NCBI RefSeq assembly: GCF_000306785.1 | Contig: NC_017955.1 | Location: 3,968,001 to 4,032,000, forward strand | From: Modestobacter italicus | GTDB lineage: Bacteria; Actinomycetota; Actinomycetes; Mycobacteriales; Geodermatophilaceae | Length of the DNA: 64,000 bases | Direction: 5' to 3' | Shown: piece after piece, positions 1-8,375 of the stretch | Layout: every line of letters begins with the position of its first letter | Numbering within the stretch: position 1 is the first letter of the stretch | Program-made: the position numbers and the translations under genes | The notes under the pieces: model-generated | Database searches by the model: none | What the model was told of the DNA's origin: nothing | The model's input: only the letters and a program-made list of their open reading frames with translations

Positions 1-92
1 CCGTCGAGGGCGAAGAGGACGGCGACGGCCGCCCGCAGCCGGGACGGCGAGGGGTCGGGGACGGAAGGACGGACGAGGACAGCACGGAGCAT
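1..92 (-). CDS. N-terminal fragment of probable MFS transporter
   Basis: A minus-strand reading frame starts with ATG at 92-90 and runs off the left edge, so only about 30 residues are visible. A purine-rich stretch containing GAAGG lies just upstream of the ATG. The visible part has a proline-rich head followed by the hydrophobic start LRAAVAVLFALDG, which resembles the first membrane helix of YbjJ-like major facilitator transporters. That resemblance is from memory of the family and rests on very few residues. The gene is divergent from the membrane-protein gene starting at 310. The 217 bases between them hold presumed promoters but no motif I can name. Confidence 0.45.
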   Translation of the reverse strand, partial: MLRAVLVRPSVPDPSPSRLRAAVAVLFALD

Positions 93-309
93 GGAAGACC
101 TTCAGGGGGTGTACGCGCGGCACCGCAGTGCGACGGGCGGGGGTCGGAGAGCACACGACCTCGGGCGCTGACTCCACGGTGCCATGCACACGTGAGCGGC
201 GTGTGTCAATGCCGTGTCCAGCAGGCGTGAGTGTCCCCACGTCGCTGTCCCGCTGGTCACAGTCCCGCCTCCGGTTGCCGCCACCGGCCGCTGCCGTGAG
301 GGTCAGGGG

Positions 310-1269
310 ATGACCGGGACCTTCTCGCGCGGACTGATCGCCGGCGCTGCCGGCACCGTCGCGCTGCACGCCGCCACGTACCTCGACATGGCCGTCCGCG
401 GCCGCCCGGCCAGCACCGTCCCGCAGCAGCTGGTGGACGCGATCGCCGACGCGGCCGGCACCGAGGTGCCCGGCCGCGGGGCCACCCGGGACGCCCGGCG
501 CCGAGGGCTGGGCGAGCTGGCCGGCATCGCCAACGGCGTGGGGCTCGGGGTGGTGTTCAGCCTGGTCCGCTCGGCCGGGGTGCGGATGCCGTTCCCGGTC
601 GGCGCCGTGGTGAAGGGCGCCGCCGCGCTGGCCGCCACCGACGTCCCGGTCGCCGCCCTCGGCGTCAGCGACCCGCGGACGTGGTCGCGCGAGGACTGGA
701 TCGCCGACGCCGTGCCGCACCTGGCCTACGGCGCGGTCGCGCAGGCGGTGGTGGCCGGGCTGCCGACGCGGCAGGAGCAGGTGCTCCCCCGCCGGTCCGC
801 GTCGGCCGGGCTGGTCGGCCGGTCGCTGCTGCTGGGCGTGGCCACCGGCGGCCGCAGCTCGCTGGGCCTGGCCGCGCCGGCGCTGACCGGGGCCGACAAC
901 GGCGCGCTGAAGAAGCTGTCCGGTCTCGCCGCGGTCGCCGGCGAGCTGTACGCCGACAAGCAGCCGGGCACACCGGCCCGCACCGATGCGGGCGTGCTGC
1001 CCGCCCGGCTGGCCAGCGGCGCGGCGGGCGCCGGGCTGCTCGCCAAGCGGCAGGGCGCCAACGCCGCGCTGCCGGTGCTGGCCGGGATCGCCGGCTCCGC
1101 CGCGGGGTCCTTCGGCGGGCTGGCCTGGCGGACGTGGGCCGGGAAGCGGATGCCGGCGCTGCAGGCCGCGCTCGTCGAGGACGGCGCTGCGGTGCTGCTC
1201 GCGCTGGCCGCCTGCCTGCCCGGCCGGCGTCGCTCCACCCGGCTGACCCTGGTGTCGACGCCGGCCTGA
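310..1269 (+). CDS. Conserved multi-pass membrane protein, DUF4126-like C-terminal half
   Basis: The product is 319 residues and rich in Ala, Gly, Leu and Val. The first half has hydrophobic segments near residues 5-25, 75-95 and 95-120. The second half has a repeated pattern of small-residue helices around GRSLLLGVATGGRSSLG and ends with a hydrophobic segment before an Arg-rich tail. The second half resembles DUF4126-type membrane proteins; I recognise no catalytic motif. The ATG at 310 was chosen over an upstream in-frame ATG at 214 because a GAGGG ribosome-binding site sits about six bases before it and the earlier residues are not conserved-looking. Function is unknown. It is convergent with the next gene, with an 11-base gap. 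Confidence 0.75.
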   Translation: MTGTFSRGLIAGAAGTVALHAATYLDMAVRGRPASTVPQQLVDAIADAAGTEVPGRGATRDARRRGLGELAGIANGVGLGVVFSLVRSAGVRMPFPVGAVVKGAAALAATDVPVAALGVSDPRTWSREDWIADAVPHLAYGAVAQAVVAGLPTRQEQVLPRRSASAGLVGRSLLLGVATGGRSSLGLAAPALTGADNGALKKLSGLAAVAGELYADKQPGTPARTDAGVLPARLASGAAGAGLLAKRQGANAALPVLAGIAGSAAGSFGGLAWRTWAGKRMPALQAALVEDGAAVLLALAACLPGRRRSTRLTLVSTPA

Positions 1270-1280
1270 GGCTCAGCCGC

Positions 1281-1883
1281 TCAGCCCTGCCAGGCCGGGT
1301 CCCGGCCGGTGAGGCCGAGGGCCCGGTCGAAGGCGGGGGCGTCGGTGGGCACGGGCACCTCGGGTCCGTACCAGCCGCCGTCCCGGCCCATCTGGGCGAC
1401 CGGCTGCACCGCGGCGAGGGTGGCCGCGCCCAGCTCGGCGGGGACCTCATAGGGCGCACCGACCGCCCGGGCGAGGTCCCAGCCGTGCAGCACGAACTCG
1501 GCGAGCATCAGCGGGCCGACCACCTCGGCGGGCATCGGGGTGGTGCCCATCAGCGTCTCGCCCTCCCACGCCGCCGGGTCGGCCCAGGCGTCGGCGGCGG
1601 TGTCGAGCTCGGCCGGGACCGCGGCCGCCCACCGCTCCACCGGTACGCCGTCGAGGAAGGGCGCCGGGGTGAGGCTGCTCCAGTCGTGCTCGAGCGGCAT
1701 GCGGGTGGCCGCCCGCTGGGACAGCACCGCGGCCCAGGCCAGGTGGTCGACCAGGGCGCGCACGTCGTAGTCGCCGCACGGGGTGGCCGCGGTGAGCTGG
1801 TCGGCGGTGACCGCGCGGAGCGGCCCGGCGGCCAGATCGGAGGCGGCCCGCACGGCGGTGGTCGGCGACAGGGTCTCGGTCAT
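1281..1883 (-). CDS. TIGR03086-type DinB/MDMPI-fold protein
   Basis: This 200-residue protein belongs to the actinobacterial TIGR03086 / maleylpyruvate-isomerase-like (DinB four-helix) family. The typical features are visible: an N-terminal TAVRAASDLAA helix, the ATPCGDYDVRALVDHLAW segment carrying the first metal-ligand His, and EFVLHGWDLARAVG near residue 150 carrying the second. Family members bind a divalent metal and some act as mycothiol-dependent transferases; the substrate here is unknown. The ATG at 1883 is preferred because the open frame upstream is low-complexity shadow sequence. It is downstream of and co-directional with the NYN-like gene, 58 bases away, and may share its transcript. 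Confidence 0.8.
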   Translation of the reverse strand: MTETLSPTTAVRAASDLAAGPLRAVTADQLTAATPCGDYDVRALVDHLAWAAVLSQRAATRMPLEHDWSSLTPAPFLDGVPVERWAAAVPAELDTAADAWADPAAWEGETLMGTTPMPAEVVGPLMLAEFVLHGWDLARAVGAPYEVPAELGAATLAAVQPVAQMGRDGGWYGPEVPVPTDAPAFDRALGLTGRDPAWQG

Positions 1884-1941
1884 GCCACCAGCGTGCACCC
1901 GGCGCCGTCCCGGGTCTTGTACTTCCCCGACAGGCGCCGGG

Positions 1942-2346
1942 TCAGCGCTGCGCGGCTGCGTCGGCGGTGGCCAGCAGCCAGCCCGGGCCGGTGACCCGCG
2001 CGGCACCGGGGAGCCGGTCGCGCAGCCCGCGGTCGGCGGTGACCACCAGCAGGTCGTCGTCCCCGTCGGCCAGCTCGGCGGCGGCGGCGGCCAGCGCGTC
2101 GTCACCGCTGCCCTCGGCCCGCACCACCCGCACCCCGGCCGGCGCCGCGACGTCCCGGGCCCGGCCCTCGACGACCGCGACGAGCGCGGTCACCGGCACC
2201 GGTGCGCCGTCCGGTCCGGGCGGCGCCGTGCCGGGCAGCGCCGCGAGCCGGTCGAGCAGCCGGGCGGTGGCGCCGGCCCGGTCGCGCCACCAACCGTCGG
2301 GGCGCGCGCCGACGGTGTTGGCGACGTCGACGAGCAGGACCGTCAC
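1942..2346 (-). CDS. NYN/PIN-like small nuclease-fold protein
   Basis: This 134-residue protein starts with GTG. The N-terminal strand LLVDVANTVGARPDGWW carries the acidic residue and Asn typical of NYN (YacP-like) and PIN RNase folds. A later GDDALAAAAAELADGDDDLLVVTADRGL block gives the clustered acidic residues and the TADRGL loop of the same fold. It is therefore probably a metal-dependent RNase or an inactive relative; some databases label such proteins NTP pyrophosphohydrolase, which I do not favour. Its GTG overlaps the stop of the upstream small membrane-protein gene (GTGA), so the two are translationally coupled. Confidence 0.7.
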   Translation of the reverse strand: MTVLLVDVANTVGARPDGWWRDRAGATARLLDRLAALPGTAPPGPDGAPVPVTALVAVVEGRARDVAAPAGVRVVRAEGSGDDALAAAAAELADGDDDLLVVTADRGLRDRLPGAARVTGPGWLLATADAAAQR

Positions 2347-2498
2347 CGGCGGCGGGAGGTGCCGATCGCAGCCGCGCCCGCGGCGAACAGCAGGCCCACC
2401 ACGGCCAGCCAGAACAGGCCCTTGAGGACGAAGCCGATGACGGTCATCGCGATCCAGACCGCGAACAGCACCAGGACGAGGAGCAGGAAGGGACGCAC
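2343..2498 (-). CDS. Small two-helix membrane protein (51 residues)
   Basis: A 51-codon frame begins with GTG at 2498 and is almost entirely hydrophobic. One helix spans about residues 3-20 and a second about residues 22-45, followed by a basic tail ending SRRR that should face the cytoplasm. The evidence that it is a real gene is its composition plus the exact GTGA overlap with the NYN-like gene downstream. No strong ribosome-binding site is visible, and an internal ATG at residue 18 is an alternative start. It has no recognisable family; function unknown. Confidence 0.6.
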   Translation of the reverse strand: MRPFLLLVLVLFAVWIAMTVIGFVLKGLFWLAVVGLLFAAGAAAIGTSRRR

Positions 2499-2527
2499 GA
2501 GCCGACCGTAGGCCCTGCGGGCGCCGC

Positions 2528-3475
2528 TCAGCTGCCCTCGGCCGCGCCCGCCCGCCAGTAGCCCATGAACGCCACGGACGAGCGCGGGACGCCGAGGTCC
2601 CGGACGAGCCGGCGGCGCAGCGCCTTGACCATCCCGGCCTCGCCGGCCAGCCAGGCGTAGCAGCCGTCGGCACCGGTCTCCGGCACCTCCCACAGGATGC
2701 CGCCGGTGAGGTCGACGTCCTCCGGCTCGACGCCGGCGGCCGCTGCCGCGACGCCCAGCTCGCACAGGGCGGCGTGCACCGCGGGACCGAGGGCCTCGCC
2801 GCGGGCCCGGGAGCCGCGGATCAGCCAGCGGACCTCGACGCCGGGCGGGACGGCGAGGGAGAGCACGTCCCCGGCCTCGGGGACCTCGAGGACGGCGACC
2901 GCCCGGCGACCCGCGGGCAGCGCCTCGACGATGGCGCTGATCGCCGGGACGGCGGTCTCGTCGCCGGCGAGGAACAGGGTGCCCTCGGCGGGCGGCGCCC
3001 ACTCGACTCCCCACGCGCGACCGGTGCCGGGCCGGTCGGGCCCGAGGAGCACGACCGGGTCGCCGGCGACGGCGGCGGCCGCCCAGCTGGCGGCGGGGCC
3101 GGGGCGGCCGTCCTCGACGCCGTGCAGCACCAGGTCGACGTCGAGCTCGCCGAGCTGCGGCCGGGCCGCGCGCACGGTGTAGGTGCGCAGGAACGGGCGC
3201 ACGGAGTCGGGCAGCGCGCAGTACTCCTGGTACCAGCCCGGGCCGTCGGAGAGCAGCTGCCGGACCGGCCCGCCGTCGCGGGAGAGCACCAGCTTGATCC
3301 GCTGGTCGGCGCCCCCGACGCCGAAGCCGGTGAGCTCCGGACCGGCGACGGTCAGCCGCAGGAAGCTGGGGCTCAGCCGCTGGACCCGGGTGACCCGGGC
3401 GGAGAAGAAGCGGTACGACGGCGCAGCGGGCTCGACCAGCGGGGGCGCGGGCCGTGCGGTGGTGGCCGTCGTCAT
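2528..3475 (-). CDS. Siderophore-interacting FAD-binding protein (ferric-siderophore reductase type)
   Basis: This 315-residue protein is a member of the siderophore-interacting protein (SIP/ViuB) family, cytoplasmic flavoproteins that reduce ferric siderophores with NAD(P)H to release iron. Visible features are the FAD-binding barrel with RFFSARVTRVQRLSPSFLRL and the RTYTVRAAR segment (residues ~105-115, the RxYTxR flavin motif). Then come GDETAVPAISAIVEAL (~195-210) and the C-terminal SSVAFMGYWRAG motif. The ATG at 3475 was chosen over one 11 codons upstream. An iron-box-like dyad lies 52-68 bases upstream of this ATG, implying repression by an IdeR/DmdR-type regulator when iron is replete. 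The vsr pseudogene lies upstream on the same strand. Confidence 0.88.
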   Translation of the reverse strand: MTTATTARPAPPLVEPAAPSYRFFSARVTRVQRLSPSFLRLTVAGPELTGFGVGGADQRIKLVLSRDGGPVRQLLSDGPGWYQEYCALPDSVRPFLRTYTVRAARPQLGELDVDLVLHGVEDGRPGPAASWAAAAVAGDPVVLLGPDRPGTGRAWGVEWAPPAEGTLFLAGDETAVPAISAIVEALPAGRRAVAVLEVPEAGDVLSLAVPPGVEVRWLIRGSRARGEALGPAVHAALCELGVAAAAAGVEPEDVDLTGGILWEVPETGADGCYAWLAGEAGMVKALRRRLVRDLGVPRSSVAFMGYWRAGAAEGS

Positions 3476-3526
3476 CGCGGGTCTCCCGGGGTTCAGCGTG
3501 ACCGGCACGGGCGCGACCGGACGTTG

Positions 3527-3543
3527 GTGAGGCTAGCCTAACC
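3527..3543 (-). promoter_or_regulatory. Iron-box-like operator upstream of siderophore-interacting gene
   Basis: The 17 bases GTGAGGCTAGCCTAACC contain the perfect palindrome AGGCTAGCCT and resemble the actinobacterial IdeR/DmdR iron box built from TTAGG-type half sites. One flank (CTAAC) matches better than the other. It sits 52 bases upstream of the siderophore-interacting protein start, a sensible operator position. Regulation by iron is inferred from motif and context. Confidence 0.5.
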
Positions 3544-3581
3544 AGCACGCCGAAGGGAATGGCCGCCCCCGGACGGGCTGC

Positions 3582-4023
3582 TCAGCGGGCGAGCTCCGCG
3601 CAGATCGCGTCGGCCACCGCGTCGGGGTCCTCGTGCTCCCAGAACCGCAGCACCCGCCAGCCGAGGCCGGTGAGCACGCCGTCGGTGCGCCGGTCACGCG
3701 CGACGTTGGCGGCCAGCTTGGCTGCCCTCGGCCCCTCTGCAGGGGCCCGCCGCGAGCCTGCGAGCGGTGGGGGGCAGAGGGGTCCTTCGTCCGTCGATGA
3801 AGACGACCAGCTTGCGTCGCTTCCAGACGATGTCGCCGCGGGCGCGGGTCTCCCGGCAGGGGCGGACGTCAACGCGGTAGCGGACGCCGCGGGCGTGCAG
3901 CCGCCGGCGGACCGCCAGCTCCGGCACGGTGTCGCGGCGCCCCTGCCGGCGGAAGCGGGCCCGCACCGTCGCGGATGACGGGGCGGGGGCCAGCCGCAGG
4001 TCGACGGCGGCCTCCCCGCTCAT
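3582..4023 (-). pseudogene. vsr: Disrupted very-short-patch-repair-type endonuclease gene
   Basis: The frame starting at the ATG at 4023 reads as the N-terminal half of a Vsr-like endonuclease. It has RRDTVPELAVRRRLHARG, then RGDIVWKRRKLVVFIDG, which holds the catalytic-domain Asp strand. The C-terminal half, AAKLAANVARDRRTDGVLTG through VLRFWEHE, is present in a different frame further along. The expected middle, which in Vsr proteins carries the zinc-binding and catalytic CFWHGCPEH block, is absent. In its place is a palindromic element at 3730-3785 that also changes the frame. The ATG overlaps the stop of the helicase gene upstream (ATGA), so the two were one operon. As written it cannot encode an active nuclease. 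Confidence 0.75.
3730..3785. repeat. Palindromic element inside vsr
   Basis: About 56 bases are bounded by the inverted repeat CCCCTCTGC (3732-3740) and GCAGAGGGG (3774-3782), with further GCGAGC/GCTCGC repeats inside. It can fold into a long hairpin and looks like a REP- or MITE-type intergenic palindrome. It occupies the place of the Vsr active-site codons and shifts the frame. I found no second full copy in this window. Confidence 0.55.
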
Positions 4024-7000
4024 CCGCCGACGGTCTCCAACGCGGGCGCGGTGGCCGTCTCGACCAGCCGGCACAGGCCGTTGACCAGGCGGAGCTGCTC
4101 CGGCGTCTGCACCGGGGAGGTGAGCAGTGCGGGGCTGCCGACCAGGTAGGCGACGGTCTTGGCGCGGGACAGCGCGACGTTGAGCCGGTGCCGGTCGAGC
4201 AGGAAGTCCAGCCGGCGCGGCACGTGCGCACCGCTGGAGGCGGCCAGCGAGAAGACCGCGACCGCAGCCTCCCGGCCCTGGAACTTGTCCACCGTGCCCA
4301 CCTCGACCGCACCGAGCCCGACCGCGGCCAGCGCGCCGCGCACCTGGTTGACCTGCGCGTTGTACGGCGTCACCACCAGCACGTCGGCCGGGCCCATGAC
4401 CCGGTCGACCCCGCCGCCGTGCCAGGAGCAGCCCATCAGGTCGCCCACCAGCGCGGCGACCACGGCCGCCTCCTCGGCGGAGGCCGCGCCGTTGCCCTCG
4501 TGCTCCACCGGCACCCAGCCGATGCCCGCCGGCGCCGCCCAGCGCGCCGGTGCGTCCAGCCGGTTGCCGGCCGTGACCGGTGAAGGCTGCAGCTCGCCCC
4601 GGTAGGAGAGCGCGGAGACGACCCGGCAGAGCGCCGGTGCCATCCGCCAGCTGCGGTCGAGGAAGACGCCGCGGTCGGCCGGGAGCACCTCGTCGTCGCC
4701 TAGCACGTGCTGCAGCGCGGAGACGTCGGCGCCGTCGGGGTGGATGCCCTTGCCGGGCTGGCGCAGCTGCTGCGGGTCACCGAGGAGCACCAGGTTGGTC
4801 GCGGCCCGGCTCACCGCCAAGGCGTTGGCCAGCGAGAGCTGGCCGGCCTCGTCGACGACCAGCACGTCGAGCCGGCCGGCCAGCTCGGGCCGGGCGAACA
4901 GCCAGGAGGTGCCGGCGACCAGGTCGACGTCACCGGCGTCGAGCGCGTCGACGACCTGGCCGTTGCTGCCCACGCACTGCACGTCCGCGTCGCTGCAGCG
5001 CTGCAGGTCGTCGGCCTTCTGCAGGGCGCGGACCGGCACGCCGGCCTCGCGGGCGGCCGCCATCACCGCGTCGAGCAGGTTGCCGATCACCTTGTGGCTG
5101 GAGGCGGTGACCCCGACCCGCTTCCCGGCGCGCACCAGGTCCACGACCGCGCGCGCCCCGGTGTGGGTCTTGCCGGCGCCGGGCGGGCCCTGCACCGCGA
5201 GCACGCCGCCGTCCAGCAGCCCGGCGAGCCGGCGGACGGCGTCCGCCGCACCCTCCCCCGCCTCCCGCACCGGCACGCCGGCCGGCTTTCGCGGGGGGCG
5301 GCGGAGCAGCAGGTCGCGGGCCGCCCGCAGCGGCCCCGGGCCGTCGATGCCGCCGGCGGCCACCTGCTCGCCGAGGTCGTGCAGCACCGCGCGGAAGACC
5401 TTGTCGCTGGGCGGGGACGTGGGCAGCAGCCCGGTCGGGTGCTCGAGGCCCGCCGCGCTCCGGCGGGCCAGCACCACCCAGCCCGCGGTGGGGTCGACGT
5501 CGACGACGGAGCTGGTGAGCCGGCGGCCGTCGGCGGTGGGCAGCAGGTGCTCCAGCCGGTTGCCGGCCGACGCCTTGGTCTCCTGCGGCGGGAAGCGGTA
5601 GCGCCAGTGCTGGGAGCCGCGGTCCGCACCGACCAGCTCCGGCGCCTCCAGCGGGCCGAGGGCGGCGGTCTCCCGCTCGAGCTCGTCGGCCGGGAGGTCG
5701 CGGAGCCGGAAGTACTCCCACCAGGCCGACCGGGCCTCGCGGGCGTGCCACCCCAGCTGCTGGGCCAGCAGCCAGGTCGCCTGCTGCTCCGCGGTGCGGC
5801 CGGTGTCGGGGAGGTCGGCGGTGAGCCGCTCCTCGAGCCCCTCGCGCAGCTGCTGGGCCGCGGCGTTCTCCGCCGACCCCTCCGGGTCGCCGTCCTCCGG
5901 GCGGCGCAGCAGCGCACCGGAGGCCAGCAGCTCGGTGCGGCGGGCCTCCAGCCAGTCGCGCAGCTCGCGGGTGGAGACGCAGTCGTCGCGGTTGTAGGCC
6001 TCGATCTGGTCCAGCAGCGTCTGGTCGCGGGTGGCCAGCCAGCGCTCGAAGGCGACGATGCTCTCCCCGGCGTCGGAGACCTCCGCGCCGTGGGCCCGGA
6101 CGTGCCCGCGGTAGTAGTCCTCGACCTGCTTGATCGAGTACGACTCCTTGCTCAGCCGCAGGCCCTGGCGGACCACGGCGTACAGGTCGACGAGCACGTC
6201 GGCGCGGAGCAGCCGGTCGACCTCGGCCTCCCGGGTGCGCAGCCGCGCGGACAGGGTCTTCAGCCGGGTCGGCTCGTAGGGCGCGTAGTGGAAGACGTGC
6301 ATCGTCGGGTCGGCGGCGTGGGCAGCGCAGAGGTGGTCGACGAGCTGCTCGAAGGCGGCGCGCTCGGCGGCAGACTGGTCCTGCGCCGCCGGGTCGCAGC
6401 CCCAGAAGGCGGTGAACTCCCCTGCGGTGTCCAGCACGCCCCACAGGTACTCGAGCCCCGCGTCGCCGGCGAACGGGTCGCCCTCGATGTCGAAGAAGAG
6501 GTCGCCGGCGCTGGGCGGGGGCAGCAGCTCGAACCCCCGGCCGTGCTCGCGGGCCAGGAACTCGTAGGACGGCACCCCGCTGGCCCGCTCGGCCAGCTGC
6601 AGCCGGGCCTGCTGGGTCAGGCGCTCGCGCGAGCTCCGGCCGATCGCGTCGGGCAGCTCCTCGGGCCGCCGGGTGCCCAGCGCGGCCACCGTCGGGATGC
6701 CGGCCTCGACCAGCGCCGTGGCGTGGTCCCGCCGCATCGAGGCCACCAGCGACAGCGAGTCCTCCTCCCGCCAGCGGGCGGTGCAGGTCTCCCGCCACGG
6801 GCAGACGCCGCAGTGCGCGTTGGGGTAGGGCGCGGCCAGCTCGCCGTCGGCCAGCCGCTCGAGGAACCGGGCCCGGGCGGTGCGGGTGTAGGCCTCGGCG
6901 TCGGCGTAGCGGAACACCAGCTCCTGCTGGTCGCCGGTGACCACGGTGAGCAGCTCCGGCGGCACGCCCTGCAGCCCGGCGAGCAGGTCGCCGTAGAGCG

Positions 7001-7466
7001 CCATCTGCAGCAGGGCCGGGACCTTGATCCGGCGGGCGAGCTTGGTGTCGGCGACGTCGTAGGCCCACGGCCCGAGGTCGCTGGGGCGCTCGGTGCGGAG
7101 CAGGAAGTCGGCGTGCCCGCGCCAGGTGCCGTCGAAGAAGGTGGCCTGGTAGACGACGTCGACCCCCGCGCGCATGGCGGCGAGCGTGTCGGCCTGGGCC
7201 TGGCGCAGCGCGGCGGCGTCCTTGCCGCGCGGGCCGACGATCTCCACGACCGACAGCCCCCGGTCGCGCAGCCGCTGCACGTGCCGCGCCTCGTGGTCGA
7301 TGCCGTGCCGGGCGACCAGCTCGGTCATCGGGTCGGTGGCGGTGGGCCTCGGCCGCTCGCCGCGGGCCACCTCCAGCGACAGCCGGGTCAGGTGCTCGCA
7401 CTCCAGGAACCCGGTGAGGTCGCCGGCGCTGACGACCAGCCCGGTGTCGGACACGTACACGGCCAC
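4020..7466 (-). CDS. TM0106-family RecB-like nuclease / SF1 helicase
   Basis: This 1148-residue multi-domain protein starts with GTG. At the N-terminus is a RecB/Cas4-like nuclease module. It has Cys23 in FLECEHLTR and the CGVCPWRETC cluster near 216-225, together four cysteines suited to a 4Fe-4S cluster, plus GHADFLLR and YDVADTKLAR, which look like the PD-(D/E)xK acidic/Lys residues. Around 323 is an RNase-H-like segment, DLFFDIEGDPF. The C-terminal half is a superfamily-1 helicase: Walker A GPPGAGKTHTGA (~760), Walker B VVDEAGQLSL (~870), LLGDPQQLRQP, and the late motifs VDKFQGREAAVAVFS and LNVALSRAKT. It probably processes DNA ends in repair or defence. The vsr gene begins in its stop codon. 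Confidence 0.85.
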   Translation of the reverse strand: MAVYVSDTGLVVSAGDLTGFLECEHLTRLSLEVARGERPRPTATDPMTELVARHGIDHEARHVQRLRDRGLSVVEIVGPRGKDAAALRQAQADTLAAMRAGVDVVYQATFFDGTWRGHADFLLRTERPSDLGPWAYDVADTKLARRIKVPALLQMALYGDLLAGLQGVPPELLTVVTGDQQELVFRYADAEAYTRTARARFLERLADGELAAPYPNAHCGVCPWRETCTARWREEDSLSLVASMRRDHATALVEAGIPTVAALGTRRPEELPDAIGRSSRERLTQQARLQLAERASGVPSYEFLAREHGRGFELLPPPSAGDLFFDIEGDPFAGDAGLEYLWGVLDTAGEFTAFWGCDPAAQDQSAAERAAFEQLVDHLCAAHAADPTMHVFHYAPYEPTRLKTLSARLRTREAEVDRLLRADVLVDLYAVVRQGLRLSKESYSIKQVEDYYRGHVRAHGAEVSDAGESIVAFERWLATRDQTLLDQIEAYNRDDCVSTRELRDWLEARRTELLASGALLRRPEDGDPEGSAENAAAQQLREGLEERLTADLPDTGRTAEQQATWLLAQQLGWHAREARSAWWEYFRLRDLPADELERETAALGPLEAPELVGADRGSQHWRYRFPPQETKASAGNRLEHLLPTADGRRLTSSVVDVDPTAGWVVLARRSAAGLEHPTGLLPTSPPSDKVFRAVLHDLGEQVAAGGIDGPGPLRAARDLLLRRPPRKPAGVPVREAGEGAADAVRRLAGLLDGGVLAVQGPPGAGKTHTGARAVVDLVRAGKRVGVTASSHKVIGNLLDAVMAAAREAGVPVRALQKADDLQRCSDADVQCVGSNGQVVDALDAGDVDLVAGTSWLFARPELAGRLDVLVVDEAGQLSLANALAVSRAATNLVLLGDPQQLRQPGKGIHPDGADVSALQHVLGDDEVLPADRGVFLDRSWRMAPALCRVVSALSYRGELQPSPVTAGNRLDAPARWAAPAGIGWVPVEHEGNGAASAEEAAVVAALVGDLMGCSWHGGGVDRVMGPADVLVVTPYNAQVNQVRGALAAVGLGAVEVGTVDKFQGREAAVAVFSLAASSGAHVPRRLDFLLDRHRLNVALSRAKTVAYLVGSPALLTSPVQTPEQLRLVNGLCRLVETATAPALETVGG

Positions 7467-7541
7467 TCCCCCCGCACCGGGCCCTCGTGGTCCGGTCCGC
7501 CGACCGTACGACCCGGCTCCGACAGTTCCCGCGGCCCGCCG

Positions 7542-8375
7542 TCAGCTGAGGAAGCGGTCGACCACCGGGGCCAGCTCGTCGGCCTCGGTCACCAGGGCGA
7601 GGTGCCCGCCGCGGTACAGGTGCAGCTCCGCGCCGGGGATCATCCGGGCCATCATCCGCGGGTTCACCGCGGGGATGATCGGGTCGTCGTCGCCGGCCAG
7701 GACCAGCGTCGGCTGCCGGATCATCCGCAGCAACGGCAGGCTGGACCAGCCGGTGCCGGCCGCCAGCTGGTAGTAGTAGCCGCGCCGCGGGCCGAGCCGG
7801 GTGTGGGCGTGCAGCACCTGCGCGGCGCGCTCGGGGTGCTGGCGCATCGTCCCGCCGTAGATCTCCCCGGCGATCGCGCGGGCGTACCCGGGGTCGCGGT
7901 GCCGCCGCGGGGTCATCATCCTCGACAGCACCCGGGGGTGCGCCGGCACCATCAGCGAGCCCGTCCCGGTCGCGGCCAGCACCAGCCGCCGGCAGCGCCG
8001 CCGATGCTGCACCGCGAACTGCTGGGCCAGGCCCCCGCCCCAGGAGAAACCGAGCACGTCCACCGCCTCCCGGTGGCCCAGCTGGTTGAGCAGGCCGGCG
8101 ACCACCGGCGCGAAGGTCACCATCGTGTACGGCAGCACCGGCCGCGGCGAGCCGCCCACCCCGGGGACGTCGAAGCGGATGACCTCGCGGCGCGGGTCCA
8201 GCGCGTCGACGAAGGGCTGCAGCACCTCCAGGCTCGCGCCGATGCCGTTCATCAGCAGCAGCGGCGTGAGCGTGCCGTCACCGGGGCGGACCGAGACCCG
8301 CAGCGTCCTGCCGCCGACGGTGACCGTCCGCAGCTGCGGGTCGCGGGCCGGACGCGACCTACGTTGCGGCCTCAC
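7542..8375 (-). CDS. phaZ: Poly(3-hydroxyalkanoate) depolymerase, intracellular alpha/beta-hydrolase type
   Basis: This 277-residue alpha/beta hydrolase resembles the intracellular medium-chain PHA depolymerase PhaZ. It has the N-terminal signature TLRVSVRPGDG, then LLLMNGIGASLEVLQPF (oxyanion region), and the nucleophile elbow GFSWGG with Ser111. The acid is in AGDDDPIIP (~230) and the His in RGGHLAL (His258). It would hydrolyse storage polyester granules to hydroxy acids in the cytoplasm. Its GTG start overlaps the phaC stop (GTGA), so synthesis and mobilisation of the polymer are translationally coupled. A generic esterase of the same fold is the alternative. Confidence 0.8.
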   Translation of the reverse strand: MRPQRRSRPARDPQLRTVTVGGRTLRVSVRPGDGTLTPLLLMNGIGASLEVLQPFVDALDPRREVIRFDVPGVGGSPRPVLPYTMVTFAPVVAGLLNQLGHREAVDVLGFSWGGGLAQQFAVQHRRRCRRLVLAATGTGSLMVPAHPRVLSRMMTPRRHRDPGYARAIAGEIYGGTMRQHPERAAQVLHAHTRLGPRRGYYYQLAAGTGWSSLPLLRMIRQPTLVLAGDDDPIIPAVNPRMMARMIPGAELHLYRGGHLALVTEADELAPVVDRFLS

